Positions 8,508 through 18,230 are shown, counted from the stretch's first letter. The stretch is 64,000 bases of DNA from Geoalkalibacter halelectricus (GCF_025263685.1 NZ_CP092109.1:2047001-2111000); one strand, 5' to 3'. A program made the numbers and translations. Notes: generated by a model not told the origin, from the letters alone.

Positions 8508-9341
8508 ATGGCACTTACCATCAATACTAACGTCGCTTCTCTTAACGCTCAACGCAACCTTTCCGGATCGCAAAGCGCCCTCGGTACCGCCATGCAGCGC
8601 CTGTCTTCAGGTCTTCGCATCAACAGCGCCAAGGACGACTCGGCCGGATTGGCCATTTCTGACCGCATGACCTCGCAGATTCGTGGCCTCAACCAGGCCG
8701 TTCGTAACGCCAACGACGGTATCTCCGTTGCTCAGACCGCCGAAGGCGCCATGGGCGAGATCACCAACATTCTGCAACGCATGCGCGAACTGGCTGTTCA
8801 GTCGGCTAACGACAGCAACAGTGAGTCTGACCGTAAGTCCCTGCAGGCCGAGGTAAGTCAGCTGATCAATGAAATCGATCGTATCGCTCAGACGACCGAG
8901 TTCAATGAGACCAAACTTCTTGACGGTTCCGGGTCAACCCTGAACTTCCAGGTCGGCGCCCGTGGTACCACCAGTGATCAGATCGGCATTAAAATCGAAG
9001 ACCTCGATATGACGACTGATACACTTGGTGTCGATGGTGTGGATTTGGAGGCCAGCGATTTTGATATCGATGCAACCTTGAAGTCCATCGATGATGCAAT
9101 CGGCACTGTCTCCTCTGCCCGTGGTGACCTCGGTGCGATTCAAAATCGCTTTGAATCAACCATCGCCAACCTGAGCAACATCTCCGAGAACGTATCTGCA
9201 GCTCGCAGCCGGATCATGGACGCCGACATCGCTCAGGAAACCTCGAACATGACCAAGTTCAACATCCTGCAGCAGGCCGGTGTTTCGATCCTCGCCCAGG
9301 CCAACCAGGCGCCGCAGCTGGCCCTGTCGCTGCTCGGCTAA
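8508..9341 (+). CDS. fliC: Flagellin
   Basis: The 277-residue protein is the flagellar filament subunit. It has the full conserved N-terminal D0/D1 segment (MALTINTNVASLNAQRNL, LSSGLRINSAKDDSAGLAIS) and C-terminal segment (ARSRIMDADIAQETSNMTK, ILAQANQAPQLALSLLG). The variable middle is very short, about residues 140-200, so it is a small flagellin with little surface-exposed domain. GGAGGA sits seven bases before ATG. It has its own sigma-28 promoter and a strong terminator. The neighbouring glycosyltransferases suggest a glycosylated filament, which is an inference. Confidence 0.97.
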   Translation: MALTINTNVASLNAQRNLSGSQSALGTAMQRLSSGLRINSAKDDSAGLAISDRMTSQIRGLNQAVRNANDGISVAQTAEGAMGEITNILQRMRELAVQSANDSNSESDRKSLQAEVSQLINEIDRIAQTTEFNETKLLDGSGSTLNFQVGARGTTSDQIGIKIEDLDMTTDTLGVDGVDLEASDFDIDATLKSIDDAIGTVSSARGDLGAIQNRFESTIANLSNISENVSAARSRIMDADIAQETSNMTKFNILQQAGVSILAQANQAPQLALSLLG

Positions 9342-9362
9342 AGAGAAGCACGTTAGGCTCTT

Positions 9363-9389
9363 CGGGGGACCTTCGGGTCCCCCGTTTTT
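9363..9389 (+). terminator. Intrinsic terminator after flagellin
   Basis: A perfect nine-base stem, CGGGGGACC (9363-9371) with GGTCCCCCG (9376-9384), has a TTCG tetraloop and is followed by five T residues. Confidence 0.93.
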
Positions 9390-9419
9390 CCCTTTACGCC
9401 AGGAAAACGGGGGTGGGTC

Positions 9420-9779
9420 ATGAAAGTTGAGGCAGTTGCCGCGCAACAATTATTTCCTCAGGGGCCGGGCCAGGCGGGGTTCGATCAAGCCGGCGAGAGT
9501 CGACGCGCCGATGCAGCCGTAGTCGAGGCAAAGCCCGTGGAGAAGGTCGTCGAACCGCAGGTGGACTCCGTCGAATTGCTCAATCGCATCAAGGAACTGA
9601 CGGACAACGGTGCCTACAGCGTGCGCTTTGAGAAAAACCAGGACATCAATGATGTGGTGGTGAAGCTGGTCGACTCTAAAACCGGCGATATCATCCGTCA
9701 GATCCCCGCCGAGGAGTTGCTGGGGCTCAATAAGCAGCTCAAGGATCTGCGCGCGGTGATGATCAGCAAGCAGGGGTAG
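9420..9779 (+). CDS. flaG: FlaG-family flagellar protein
   Basis: This 119-residue protein matches the FlaG family. It has a variable polar N-terminus and a conserved C-terminal half: YSVRFEKNQDINDVVVKLVDSKTG, then DIIRQIPAEELLGL and a final helix. FlaG proteins commonly lie between flagellin and fliD and influence filament length. Here it follows the flagellin terminator, but no fliD or fliS comes next; the flagellar locus ends and a toxin-antitoxin block starts. Readthrough or its own promoter must drive it. The ribosome site is only GGGGGTGGG just before ATG. Confidence 0.88.
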   Translation: MKVEAVAAQQLFPQGPGQAGFDQAGESRRADAAVVEAKPVEKVVEPQVDSVELLNRIKELTDNGAYSVRFEKNQDINDVVVKLVDSKTGDIIRQIPAEELLGLNKQLKDLRAVMISKQG

Positions 9780-10001
9780 AAACCTGGGGTTGCGGGACGT
9801 GGGACGTGGGACGCGTCTGAGCCCTGGTGGCACAATCCAACCTAAAACGCGGGTGAACGCGGATTTGGCGGGATGGAAGTGAACGATCCTTGATGAGGGC
9901 GGTCGCTGCTGTTGCGCTATTCGTGCGTCCGCTTTCCTTCAGCCTTTTCCCCTCCTGAAAAATCGAAAAACCCCATTAGGATTCGGCGGGTCATGTTTCG
10001 T
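9780..10001. other. Intergenic junction between flagellar and toxin-antitoxin blocks
   Basis: No gene is evident here. A short tandem run of GGGACGT units (about 9793-9812) is present. The region marks an abrupt change from flagellar genes to the minus-strand toxin-antitoxin array. Confidence 0.4.
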
Positions 10002-10337
10002 CTAACCCACAATCTCGTTCAACCCTTCGATAACCTCGGCCAGGTCTTCCGGGCTGGCTTGGGCGAGCTTCTTACCGATTCGTTCGACAGAGAGCGTGCG
10101 CACCTGGCTGATCTTGACCCAGGATTTTTTCGGCAGGCCGGTAGCGGGGAGTTCCAGCGTCAGGGGGAAGCCGGCACGCTGTGGCCGGCTGGTGATCGCC
10201 ATGGCGATGACCGTGCCGGAGCGTTCGTTGAAAACATCCGCGCTGATGATGAGTACGGGGCGCAGCCCCGCTTGCTCGTTGCCGCGCGTGGGGTTCAGGT
10301 CGGCCCAGCGGATATCACCTCTCAGTATTCCGGCCAT
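10002..10337 (-). CDS. MazF/PemK-family mRNA interferase toxin
   Basis: The 111-residue product has the PemK/MazF barrel pattern: ILRGDIRWADLNPTRGNEQAGLRPVLIIS at the N-terminus, GTVIAMAITSRP in the middle and KISQVRTLSVERI later. Such toxins cleave mRNA at short sequence motifs and are neutralised by a co-encoded antitoxin. Its start overlaps the end of the upstream antitoxin gene by 16 bp, typical of type II modules. The RP and S/T residues near the catalytic pocket are intact, so the toxin is probably functional. Confidence 0.9.
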   Translation of the reverse strand: MAGILRGDIRWADLNPTRGNEQAGLRPVLIISADVFNERSGTVIAMAITSRPQRAGFPLTLELPATGLPKKSWVKISQVRTLSVERIGKKLAQASPEDLAEVIEGLNEIVG

Positions 10338-10564
10338 TCGGCAAGCTCCTCCCCCAACCCTTCCTCGGCCAGACTTTTTTCAAACCTTGGGTCGAGTTTG
10401 GTGCATTCCTGTGCCAGTCGATTGCGCGCCATCCGCGCCAATTTTTCGCGGACCGCGTCCTCGATGATGCGGCTGCGACTTGGAAAGGCCCGTCGGCTGA
10501 CCAGTTGATCGACTTCGTTCACGATTTTTTCGTCAAGAGTGACGGCGATTTTCGTTTTAGCCAT
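10322..10564 (-). CDS. Ribbon-helix-helix antitoxin
   Basis: The 80-residue protein starts with a ribbon-helix-helix DNA-binding segment (KIAVTLDEKIVNEVDQLV, then SRSRIIEDAVREKLA) and ends with an acidic tail (GLGEELAEWPEY) suited to blocking the MazF-like toxin encoded next. The AAGGAGG-like ribosome site lies upstream of the start. An imperfect inverted repeat, TATGACATATCATCA, just upstream (about 10593-10607) could be its operator. It is the first gene of a two-gene autoregulated module. Confidence 0.85.
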   Translation of the reverse strand: MAKTKIAVTLDEKIVNEVDQLVSRRAFPSRSRIIEDAVREKLARMARNRLAQECTKLDPRFEKSLAEEGLGEELAEWPEY

Positions 10565-10653
10565 ATTGGCCTCCTTGGCGGCGACATGGTGTGATGATAT
10601 GTCATACCTTCTGGCCGGTCAAGGAGGCTGACAACAGGAATCAAAGAATTTTT

Positions 10654-10980
10654 CTACCCGGCAATCCCCACCCACAGGGCCAACAACTGCGTCACTTCCT
10701 GCATCTGCTGTTTGGTCAGGCGGCCGATAACCTGACCCAGCTTGGCGCGTGGCAGGGTCATGAGTTTATCAACCTGAATCTGCGATACCGTTGTCAGGCC
10801 GTTTTCAGGGTTGGGTTCAATGGTGTGGCGGAACAGGGGCGTGGGTTGCGGATGGCTGGTGAGCAGACAAATGGTGACGCTGGGGTGGGCGGCAAATAGA
10901 TCGGACTGAACGATAAGAGCGGGACGCGGTTTTCCGAAAGCGCCGGGCAGGGCCACCTGGACGAGATCGCCGCGTTTCAT
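10654..10980 (-). CDS. Second MazF/PemK-family toxin
   Basis: This 108-residue protein is another PemK/MazF-type interferase: MKRGDLVQVALPGAFGKPRPALIVQSD, VTICLLTSH and GLTTVSQIQVDKLMTLPRAKLG. It is not closely similar to the toxin at 10002, so it was not made by a recent local duplication. Its ATG overlaps the antitoxin stop as ATGA, giving tight translational coupling. Its partner is a DUF3018-type antitoxin rather than a ribbon-helix-helix protein of the first kind. Confidence 0.9.
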   Translation of the reverse strand: MKRGDLVQVALPGAFGKPRPALIVQSDLFAAHPSVTICLLTSHPQPTPLFRHTIEPNPENGLTTVSQIQVDKLMTLPRAKLGQVIGRLTKQQMQEVTQLLALWVGIAG

Positions 10981-11195
10981 TCCTCGGACCAGTCGGCGAC
11001 TTCAATCAACTGCTCAAGATCCTGAGCGTCGCTGCGATCCTGGCGGATGATCAGGGATTGCCTGCGGCATTCTTCGGCAAATCCGGGTGCATTGGGGTCC
11101 GGTACCCACACCTGTATCGATTTGAAGCCTGCACTCCGCATACGCCGTCGGTGATCCCGCACACGGTCTCTCGATGATTTTGTCTTGGGCTGCAT
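10977..11195 (-). CDS. MazE-type (DUF3018) antitoxin
   Basis: The 72-residue product has the DUF3018 signature: SSRDRVRDHRRRMRSAGFK, IQVWVPDPNAPGFAEECRRQS, and an acidic end (LEQLIEVADWSEE). Members pair with PemK toxins. An open frame begins at 11255, but ATG 11195 has AGGGAGG six bases upstream and starts at the conserved domain. An 18-bp perfect palindrome lies about 20 bp upstream and is the likely operator. Its stop overlaps the toxin start. Confidence 0.87.
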   Translation of the reverse strand: MQPKTKSSRDRVRDHRRRMRSAGFKSIQVWVPDPNAPGFAEECRRQSLIIRQDRSDAQDLEQLIEVADWSEE

Positions 11196-11213
11196 CTGAA
11201 ACCTCCCTCGCAC

Positions 11214-11231
11214 AATGTTACATGTAACATT
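11214..11231. promoter_or_regulatory. 18-bp perfect palindrome, probable antitoxin operator
   Basis: AATGTTACATGTAACATT reads the same on both strands. It lies just upstream of the antitoxin start at 11195, where autoregulators of type II modules bind. Confidence 0.6.
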
Positions 11232-11385
11232 ATCACCTCGAACGCCGTGATGCAATCTTCTCGGAGGGCATCGCGCTTCCTTGGCAATATCTGGCTTCTT
11301 GGCGGGATGTGGTGGGATAATGAGCCGTATTTTCTAATCGGCCAAGGAATCTGCCAAAAGGTGCAGGCGGGCCAAGTTCGGCGGG

Positions 11386-11424
11386 TCGCGTTGCGCCGGA
11401 GGCCTTCATTTTGGTGGGTGCCAA
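11386..11424. repeat. Module-border repeat, copy A
   Basis: A 39-bp sequence containing CCGGAGGCCTTCATTTTGG is repeated nearly exactly at 12141 and in diverged form at 12790. Copy A lies upstream of the DUF3018/MazF module. On the minus strand it can be read LAPTKMKASGATR, but no gene continues from it. Confidence 0.7.
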
Positions 11425-11441
11425 AACGAAGCAAAAGCGCC

Positions 11442-11610
11442 TTAGGAGGCTGTCGAACTATCCGGGCCGAAGCGAAAATCTGGATGTTTCAGTCCGGATT
11501 TTGGCTCCTTTGAGAGTGCATAGCCATAGCTACGTGCCGAAAAGGATCCGGAATCCGGGCCAAACAGCCGGATTTGCAGCCGGCTCCTGGATAGTCCGAC
11601 AGCCTCCTAG
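11442..11610. mobile_element. 169-bp palindromic MITE-like element, copy 1
   Basis: The element has inverted ends related to CTAGGAGGCTGTCGGACT and an internal 18-bp inverted repeat. It matches the copies at 22902 and 61898 over the full 169 bp, with about eight differences from copy 2. The left end reads TTAG instead of CTAG. It contains no gene and is too short to encode a transposase. It sits between two toxin-antitoxin modules. Confidence 0.85.
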
Positions 11611-11728
11611 GGTTCCGCTGCGCGCAGGGCGATTTCTGTCGCGGGGATTCGTTATTGAGGGTCTTCCGAAAGGCCTTCTGCCTTTAGTGCTTCTCTGATG
11701 ATCTTCCGTGTTTGCTCAGCGATTGCAA

Positions 11729-12046
11729 TCAGTGGCGGGCATAAAGGACGACCCCTTCCTTCCAGGCAGGTCGAGCGACGGTTCCGGGGATGTCGCGGTC
11801 ACGTTCGAATTCGTCGGGGGTAAGAATGATGATGTCGCGGGCGAAGCCGCTGCCGCGTAGTTCACGGTCCATGGCAACCATCATCGCGCGACGGCTGCCG
11901 CGAATCGGCGTTATGACCAGAAGATCGACGTCGCTGCGCTCATCGGCTTCTCCGCGTGCCTGAGAACCGAAGAGAATGATGCGCTCCGGTGAAAACTTTG
12001 CCGCGAGTTTTCGTGCGGCGGCTTGAAGTGTCTCGGTGTCGACCAT
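11729..12046 (-). CDS. MNT-type minimal nucleotidyltransferase
   Basis: The 105-residue protein belongs to the MNT/DNA polymerase beta-like superfamily. RIILFGSQARGEADERSDVD contains the GS motif (27-28) and two catalytic aspartates (39 and 41). Proteins of this type act as AMP-adding antitoxins for HEPN toxins. ATG 12046 is chosen over an open frame reaching 12109 because the domain begins there. No HEPN gene is adjacent: downstream there is only about 80 bp without a start codon, then the MITE. It may be an orphan or the remnant of a HEPN/MNT pair. Confidence 0.85.
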   Translation of the reverse strand: MVDTETLQAAARKLAAKFSPERIILFGSQARGEADERSDVDLLVITPIRGSRRAMMVAMDRELRGSGFARDIIILTPDEFERDRDIPGTVARPAWKEGVVLYARH

Positions 12047-12140
12047 GGTTGCCTGTTCCTTGTATCGAAGTCGTTGTAAAACTATAGCGAAATCCGAGTC
12101 TTCGGGCAAACGGAAACCGGTTCTGGTGGGGGTAATGGCT

Positions 12141-12179
12141 TCGCGTCGCGCCGGAGGCCTTCATTTTGGTGGGCGCCAA
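12141..12179. repeat. Module-border repeat, copy B
   Basis: This 39-bp segment differs from copy A at only two positions. It lies between the ParE-type toxin and the MNT gene, twelve bases beyond the ParE stop. Confidence 0.7.
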
Positions 12180-12190
12180 GGTGGTCAAAC

Positions 12191-12487
12191 CTATGGCTGA
12201 AGGTGGCGATGAAAATCCATTTTCTGGTGCAATATTCGCGCTATGTCGATCGCGTCATCTGATATTTGGAAGAAGATGACGTGAGAGCCGACTCTGGATT
12301 TTCGGTATCCGGCTCTTACGTCGTCAATATCGGTGCATTTTTTGGGGTTTGCGGCGGCGTCTTCCATGGCGGACCAGAGTTCCCGCACATAATTTTCGGC
12401 TTGCTCGACGCCCCATTGCAAAAGGGTGTAATCCCAAATTTCACTCAAATCCAACTTGGCCCGCGGCGATAAAAGGATTTTCCTCAT
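12191..12487 (-). CDS. ParE/RelE-superfamily toxin
   Basis: The 98-residue product has ParE features: MRKILLSPRAKLDLSEIWDYT, WGVEQAENYVRELW, YRKSRVGSHVIFFQ and DDAIDIARILHQKMDF. ParE proteins generally block DNA gyrase, but target choice cannot be read from sequence. A longer open frame reaches 12664, but ATG 12487 starts exactly at the domain and overlaps the antitoxin stop as ATGA. The conserved C-terminal basic residues are intact. Confidence 0.92.
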   Translation of the reverse strand: MRKILLSPRAKLDLSEIWDYTLLQWGVEQAENYVRELWSAMEDAAANPKKCTDIDDVRAGYRKSRVGSHVIFFQISDDAIDIARILHQKMDFHRHLQP

Positions 12488-12717
12488 AGCGCGAGAGAGG
12501 TCTTTTTCTTCGCGATGAAGTCCTCGATGTCCATGCCGGTGGAAGGGCCGGAATTTTCTCCCTGGATCAACGCCTGCCGCAATGTCTCCAGCTTCATATG
12601 ATCCTGCCGGATGAGATCGCGAACATAGTCGGATGCGTTGGCGTATCGTCCGGATTTTACGCATTCTTCGACCCAGGATTTCATCTGGTCGGGCAAAGAA
12701 ATATTCATTGTCGCCAT
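12484..12717 (-). CDS. ParD-type antitoxin
   Basis: This 77-residue protein is a ParD-like ribbon-helix-helix antitoxin: MNISLPDQMKSWVEECVKSGRYANASDYVRDLIRQD is characteristic. The C-terminus (GMDIEDFIAKKKTSLAL) would wrap the toxin. ATG 12717 has GAGAGG five bases upstream; an in-frame ATG nine bases downstream is an alternative. It overlaps and precedes the ParE gene. Confidence 0.93.
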   Translation of the reverse strand: MATMNISLPDQMKSWVEECVKSGRYANASDYVRDLIRQDHMKLETLRQALIQGENSGPSTGMDIEDFIAKKKTSLAL

Positions 12718-12789
12718 AGGAGCCTCTCTGTGGGAGATTTTATTTCACAAGCATATGGCAATCTTTGCCAAGGGTCAAGTTTAGCCGGT

Positions 12790-12829
12790 GATCGCGTCCC
12801 GCCGGATGCCTTCGCTGTGGTGGGCGCCA
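12790..12829. repeat. Module-border repeat, copy C (diverged)
   Basis: This segment keeps the length and core (GCCGGATGCCTTCG, GGTGGGCGCC) of copies A and B with several substitutions. It ends directly against the stop codon of the SEC-C gene and lies upstream of the ParD/ParE module. Confidence 0.55.
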
Positions 12830-14911
12830 TTAAGCCCTGACGCCCTTGAGTTTCATGATTTTTTTCAGCCAATCCAGTGCTCCGGGAGTTTCCTGCCAGG
12901 CATCGCGCATCTCTTCACGGTAGAGCCAGGCTTGATCCTCGCCGCCGACGCTGATGCCGTAACCGGAGGTTTTGGGCTTTTTCGCCCGGGCGCGCACCAG
13001 GAAACGGGCGACCAGCGGGAGTTTTTCGACCGCCTGTTCGGCGACGTCCTGGGCGCTGTGCAGCCGTCCCAAACGGTAGAGGGCGAGGAGCATCCCGTAA
13101 CGGGTCTCGGCAAAGAGGTCGTCGGGATAGCATCGGGCGAGTTCCAGGGCTTTTTCGTTTTCGCCTCGGCGCAGCAGATCGTTCATCAATTCACTGCGCA
13201 AGCCGTGATTGTCGTGGGGATTGAGACGAATCATCTCCAGGGCCAGGCGTTCGGCCTCCTTGAGGTTCTCACGCCCGTGGCGCTCCAGGACATAAAGCCG
13301 ACAGAGGCTACGCAGGGCCGGGCGGTTTTCTGTGCGGTTCCAGCGCAGAAGCGGCTGCTCAAGTCCGGCCGTGCTCTGTTCGACGATGGCGGCGGCGCGC
13401 CCAAGAAGGGGCGTAACGCCCTCAAAAATCATGGCGGCGATGGGCCATGCGGGATGCAGGAACAGGGCGCTTAACAGATCATCGATGATCTCCAGGCTGT
13501 CGATCGCCTCGGGGTGCTTTTCGAGAAATGTCAGCCAAGCCTCCACTTTGCCGGGCTCCCAGCCGTCCCAGTCTTCGTCGGAAATCTCCTGAGTGCCGAA
13601 AGGCTTGCCCAGGTCGAAGATCCGCTGCCATTGCGTCTCAACATCTTCCAGCGCCGGCGGTGGAGCGAGAATCAGGCTGAAATCCTCCTCGTCGGGCTCC
13701 TCGGACAGGTCATCCTCCTCGAGCAGTTGCTCTTTTTGCTCTTCGAGCATGGCCAGGGCTTCGGCAATGTCTTTGTCGCCGAGGCCCATGCCGCGTAACC
13801 TTCTCTTGAGTTGTTGCTCGTCATCGGCGCCGTCTTCTTCCTCCATCGCGCGATAGGCGGGCAGGGGGCGACGCTCGCCCTTGGCGATCCAGTCGAGCAG
13901 GCGCACGCAGAATTCATCGAGATCTTCTCGGGCGGCGAAATCCTCGTAGGACTCTTCCAGCATTTCACGCACGCCCTGTGGATTTTCAACCGCCTCCTCC
14001 AGCAGATTGACGAGGGACTCCACCGCCTCGGGGTCGTAGCCGGGGCGATTAAGTTTGCGCAGCCAGAATTGCGCCCGCGCTTTGATCAAGGCCCAGTTCT
14101 CCTGTCTGGCCAGCAATTGCAGTTCGATGATGGCGCTGCTGGGTTCGTCGGGATCGTCGCGCATGGCGTTCTCCAAGGCTTGCGCGGCGTCGGTGAGGTT
14201 GTCCTCGTCGATGCGGATGACGGCCAGGCGCTGCCAGGCTCCGGCGCGCAGGGGGGATCTGGGGCTCTCCCGGGTGACGCGTTCAAGCAGAGCAAGCTTG
14301 TCGTCGCGCAGATCCAGCGCGTCGAAGGCGTCGCACAGAATCTGAAGGGCCATGTCATCCATGGGGCGCGATTTTTTCGGCAGTTGCTGGAAATGCGGGC
14401 GCAAGATTTCGATGGCCTCTCGGGCGCGGTCCTCGTCCATCATGTGCATGGCGACCAGGGTAAGGCCCTCCAGGGGAATCTGCCCCTGGGCGGCCGCTTG
14501 CAGAATTCGGGCTTCGGGCAGATTTTGCAGGACCAGCGGCCAGAAAAGCATGGTGTCGAGGGAAGGAACCGGGGGCGCGCCGCTGCAACATTTCTTGTAT
14601 TTCAATCCCGAGCCGCATGGACAAGGATCGTTGCGTTCGGGCTTGTCCAGGGGCTGGGGCCGAAATTCGTTGCCGGGCAGAGGCAGGGCGTTCCAGATCA
14701 TGAAGCTCAGCGACACGGCCATGGCCCGAAACATCTCGGCGGGTGCGCTCTTTAGCATTTCACCGGCATAATCGTGCAGGTTGGCGGCCAGCCAGGTGCG
14801 GAATCCGACCGGATCCTCGTCCTTGAGAATCCGCGCGACGGCGGCGGGCAGCAGGCGCTCAAGATCGATGGGGTCGTCGCTGCGGCCATCGTAGTTTCCA
14901 AAATTCGACAT
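12830..14911 (-). CDS. SEC-C motif, TPR-like repeat protein
   Basis: The 693-residue protein has a SEC-C zinc motif near the N-terminus (RNDPCPCGSGLKYKKCC, residues 93-109, cysteines 97, 99, 108 and 109), as in the SecA tail. Most of the rest is helical and TPR-like, for example ALLERVTRESPRSPLRAGAWQRLAVIRIDEDNLTDAAQAL. Residues about 370-420 are very acidic, and the end contains ARFLVRARAKKPKTSGYG. No signal peptide or membrane helix is seen. The function of such large SEC-C/TPR proteins is unknown; metal-dependent protein or ribosome contact is possible. It is transcribed away from the sigma-28 gene at 15124. Confidence 0.8.
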   Translation of the reverse strand: MSNFGNYDGRSDDPIDLERLLPAAVARILKDEDPVGFRTWLAANLHDYAGEMLKSAPAEMFRAMAVSLSFMIWNALPLPGNEFRPQPLDKPERNDPCPCGSGLKYKKCCSGAPPVPSLDTMLFWPLVLQNLPEARILQAAAQGQIPLEGLTLVAMHMMDEDRAREAIEILRPHFQQLPKKSRPMDDMALQILCDAFDALDLRDDKLALLERVTRESPRSPLRAGAWQRLAVIRIDEDNLTDAAQALENAMRDDPDEPSSAIIELQLLARQENWALIKARAQFWLRKLNRPGYDPEAVESLVNLLEEAVENPQGVREMLEESYEDFAAREDLDEFCVRLLDWIAKGERRPLPAYRAMEEEDGADDEQQLKRRLRGMGLGDKDIAEALAMLEEQKEQLLEEDDLSEEPDEEDFSLILAPPPALEDVETQWQRIFDLGKPFGTQEISDEDWDGWEPGKVEAWLTFLEKHPEAIDSLEIIDDLLSALFLHPAWPIAAMIFEGVTPLLGRAAAIVEQSTAGLEQPLLRWNRTENRPALRSLCRLYVLERHGRENLKEAERLALEMIRLNPHDNHGLRSELMNDLLRRGENEKALELARCYPDDLFAETRYGMLLALYRLGRLHSAQDVAEQAVEKLPLVARFLVRARAKKPKTSGYGISVGGEDQAWLYREEMRDAWQETPGALDWLKKIMKLKGVRA

Positions 14912-15006
14912 GGAATGCCTCCCTTAAAGTGGAGAGTTGTTTTGACGCGCCGTGCACTATAGCAAAAATTTATTTTCCCTTCTGCCTTCTATCCGTTGCT
15001 TAGGGC

Positions 15007-15034
15007 TAAAGATGTTCAGAGTCCTTGCCGAAAA
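15007..15034 (+). promoter_or_regulatory. Sigma-28 type promoter upstream of the 15124 gene
   Basis: TAAA at 15007-15010 and GCCGAAAA at 15027-15034 are separated by 16 bases, exactly as in the flagellin promoter at 8331. The -10 box differs from that promoter at one position. Confidence 0.65.
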
Positions 15035-15123
15035 GATGATGAGAGGTAGTTTTTTTCGACGGAGCCGATGGGGTTTTGCAGCTTCGCCTCCCGGTTCCCA
15101 TTTAACCTTCGCGGAGGTTTATC

Positions 15124-15699
15124 ATGGTCAAGGGCATTGAAGGCGGATCTTTTGCCGGCGTGAAACACGGCGCCGGGCGGGCCGATGACAGTGGGCGCGA
15201 GAAGCTCGACAAGCTCAAGGAGCAGGCGCGGGCGGGAGTTTCAGTCGGTGACGCCGACAAGGTGTCCCTGGCCGGCGAGACCAAGGCCGAGGGGGTCTAC
15301 AAGGCGCAGGGCGTGCGCGCCGAGCTTTCGCCGCAGTTCGAACTGCTGCGCCAACTGGTGGCGAAAACCCTGGGCGAGCAGGGTGCGGCGTTCAGCGTCT
15401 CCATTAACGGCGAGGACAAGGGCATCTCCGATCTGACTCCCGAGGACGCTCAGAAACTGATCGCCGAGGACGGCTATTTCGGTGTCGATCAGACCTCGCA
15501 GCGCATCGTCGATTTCGCCATCGGTCTGGCGGGCAACGACCCGAGCAAGCTCGATCAGATTCTGGCCGGTGTCGAGCGCGGCTTCAATGAGGCCGCCCAA
15601 GCCTTCGGCGGCAGCCTGCCGGAGATCAGCTACCAGACCCTCGATGCCATCCGCGAGAAGCTCGACGCCTGGGTGGAAGGTTTATCCCGGGCTGATTAG
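15124..15699 (+). CDS. Conserved hypothetical protein, probable FliA regulon member
   Basis: The 191-residue product is not assigned to a named function. It has a polar, glycine-rich N-terminus (about 1-70) and a compact C-terminal domain: LSPQFELLRQLVAKTLGE, LTPEDAQKLIAEDGYFGVDQTSQRIVDFA and LPEISYQTLDAIREKLDAWVE. No signal peptide is visible. GGAGG lies six bases before ATG. The sigma-28-like promoter upstream suggests expression with late flagellar or chemotaxis genes, which is its best functional clue. A strong terminator follows it. Confidence 0.75.
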   Translation: MVKGIEGGSFAGVKHGAGRADDSGREKLDKLKEQARAGVSVGDADKVSLAGETKAEGVYKAQGVRAELSPQFELLRQLVAKTLGEQGAAFSVSINGEDKGISDLTPEDAQKLIAEDGYFGVDQTSQRIVDFAIGLAGNDPSKLDQILAGVERGFNEAAQAFGGSLPEISYQTLDAIREKLDAWVEGLSRAD

Positions 15700-15730
15700 T
15701 CGGTGCCTCCATTTACATCATCGCAAACGC

Positions 15731-15770
15731 AAACAGGCACGCGGAGAAGGAAATCCGCATGCCTGTTTTT
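15731..15770. terminator. Strong intrinsic terminator
   Basis: AAACAGGCACGCGGA (15731-15745) pairs with TCCGCATGCCTGTTT (15754-15768), with one mismatch, followed by T residues on the + strand. It ends the 15124 transcript and lies just beyond the 3' end of the converging tRNA gene, so it may act in both directions. Confidence 0.88.
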
Positions 15771-15773
15771 ATT

Positions 15774-15849
15774 TGGTGGAGCTGAGCGGGATCGAACCGC
15801 CGACCTATGCGTTGCGAACGCATCGCTCTCCCAGCTGAGCTACAGCCCC
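15774..15849 (-). tRNA. tRNA-Ala (anticodon CGC)
   Basis: The 76-nt gene has a GGGGCTG/CAGCTCC acceptor stem, a D arm (AGCTCAGCTGGGAGAGC), an anticodon stem ATGCG/CGCAT with loop TTCGCAA (anticodon CGC), a GTTCGATCC T loop and an encoded CCA end. It decodes GCG codons. Confidence 0.96.
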
Positions 15850-15902
15850 GAAAAAGTGCGCTCAATGTATCCAAAAGAGCCGGGCCTTGTCAAGCAAGCT
15901 TG

Positions 15903-18188
<2,286 letters not shown>

Positions 18189-18230
18189 GGCATTTCCTCG
18201 GGGCGGCCGCTCTGGCGGCCGCGCGGTGAA

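Noticed and set aside
11386-11424. Integron attC site at the module-border repeat
   Set aside because: No GTTRRRY/RYYYAAC core pair is present and no integrase gene is in the window.
11620-11728. Remnant of a HEPN toxin downstream of the MNT gene
   Set aside because: The only open frame is about 27 codons, without a normal start and without a HEPN R-x4-6-H motif.
12191-12664. Extended ParE frame of 157 codons
   Set aside because: The first 59 codons overlap the ParD gene in another frame; the domain starts at ATG 12487.
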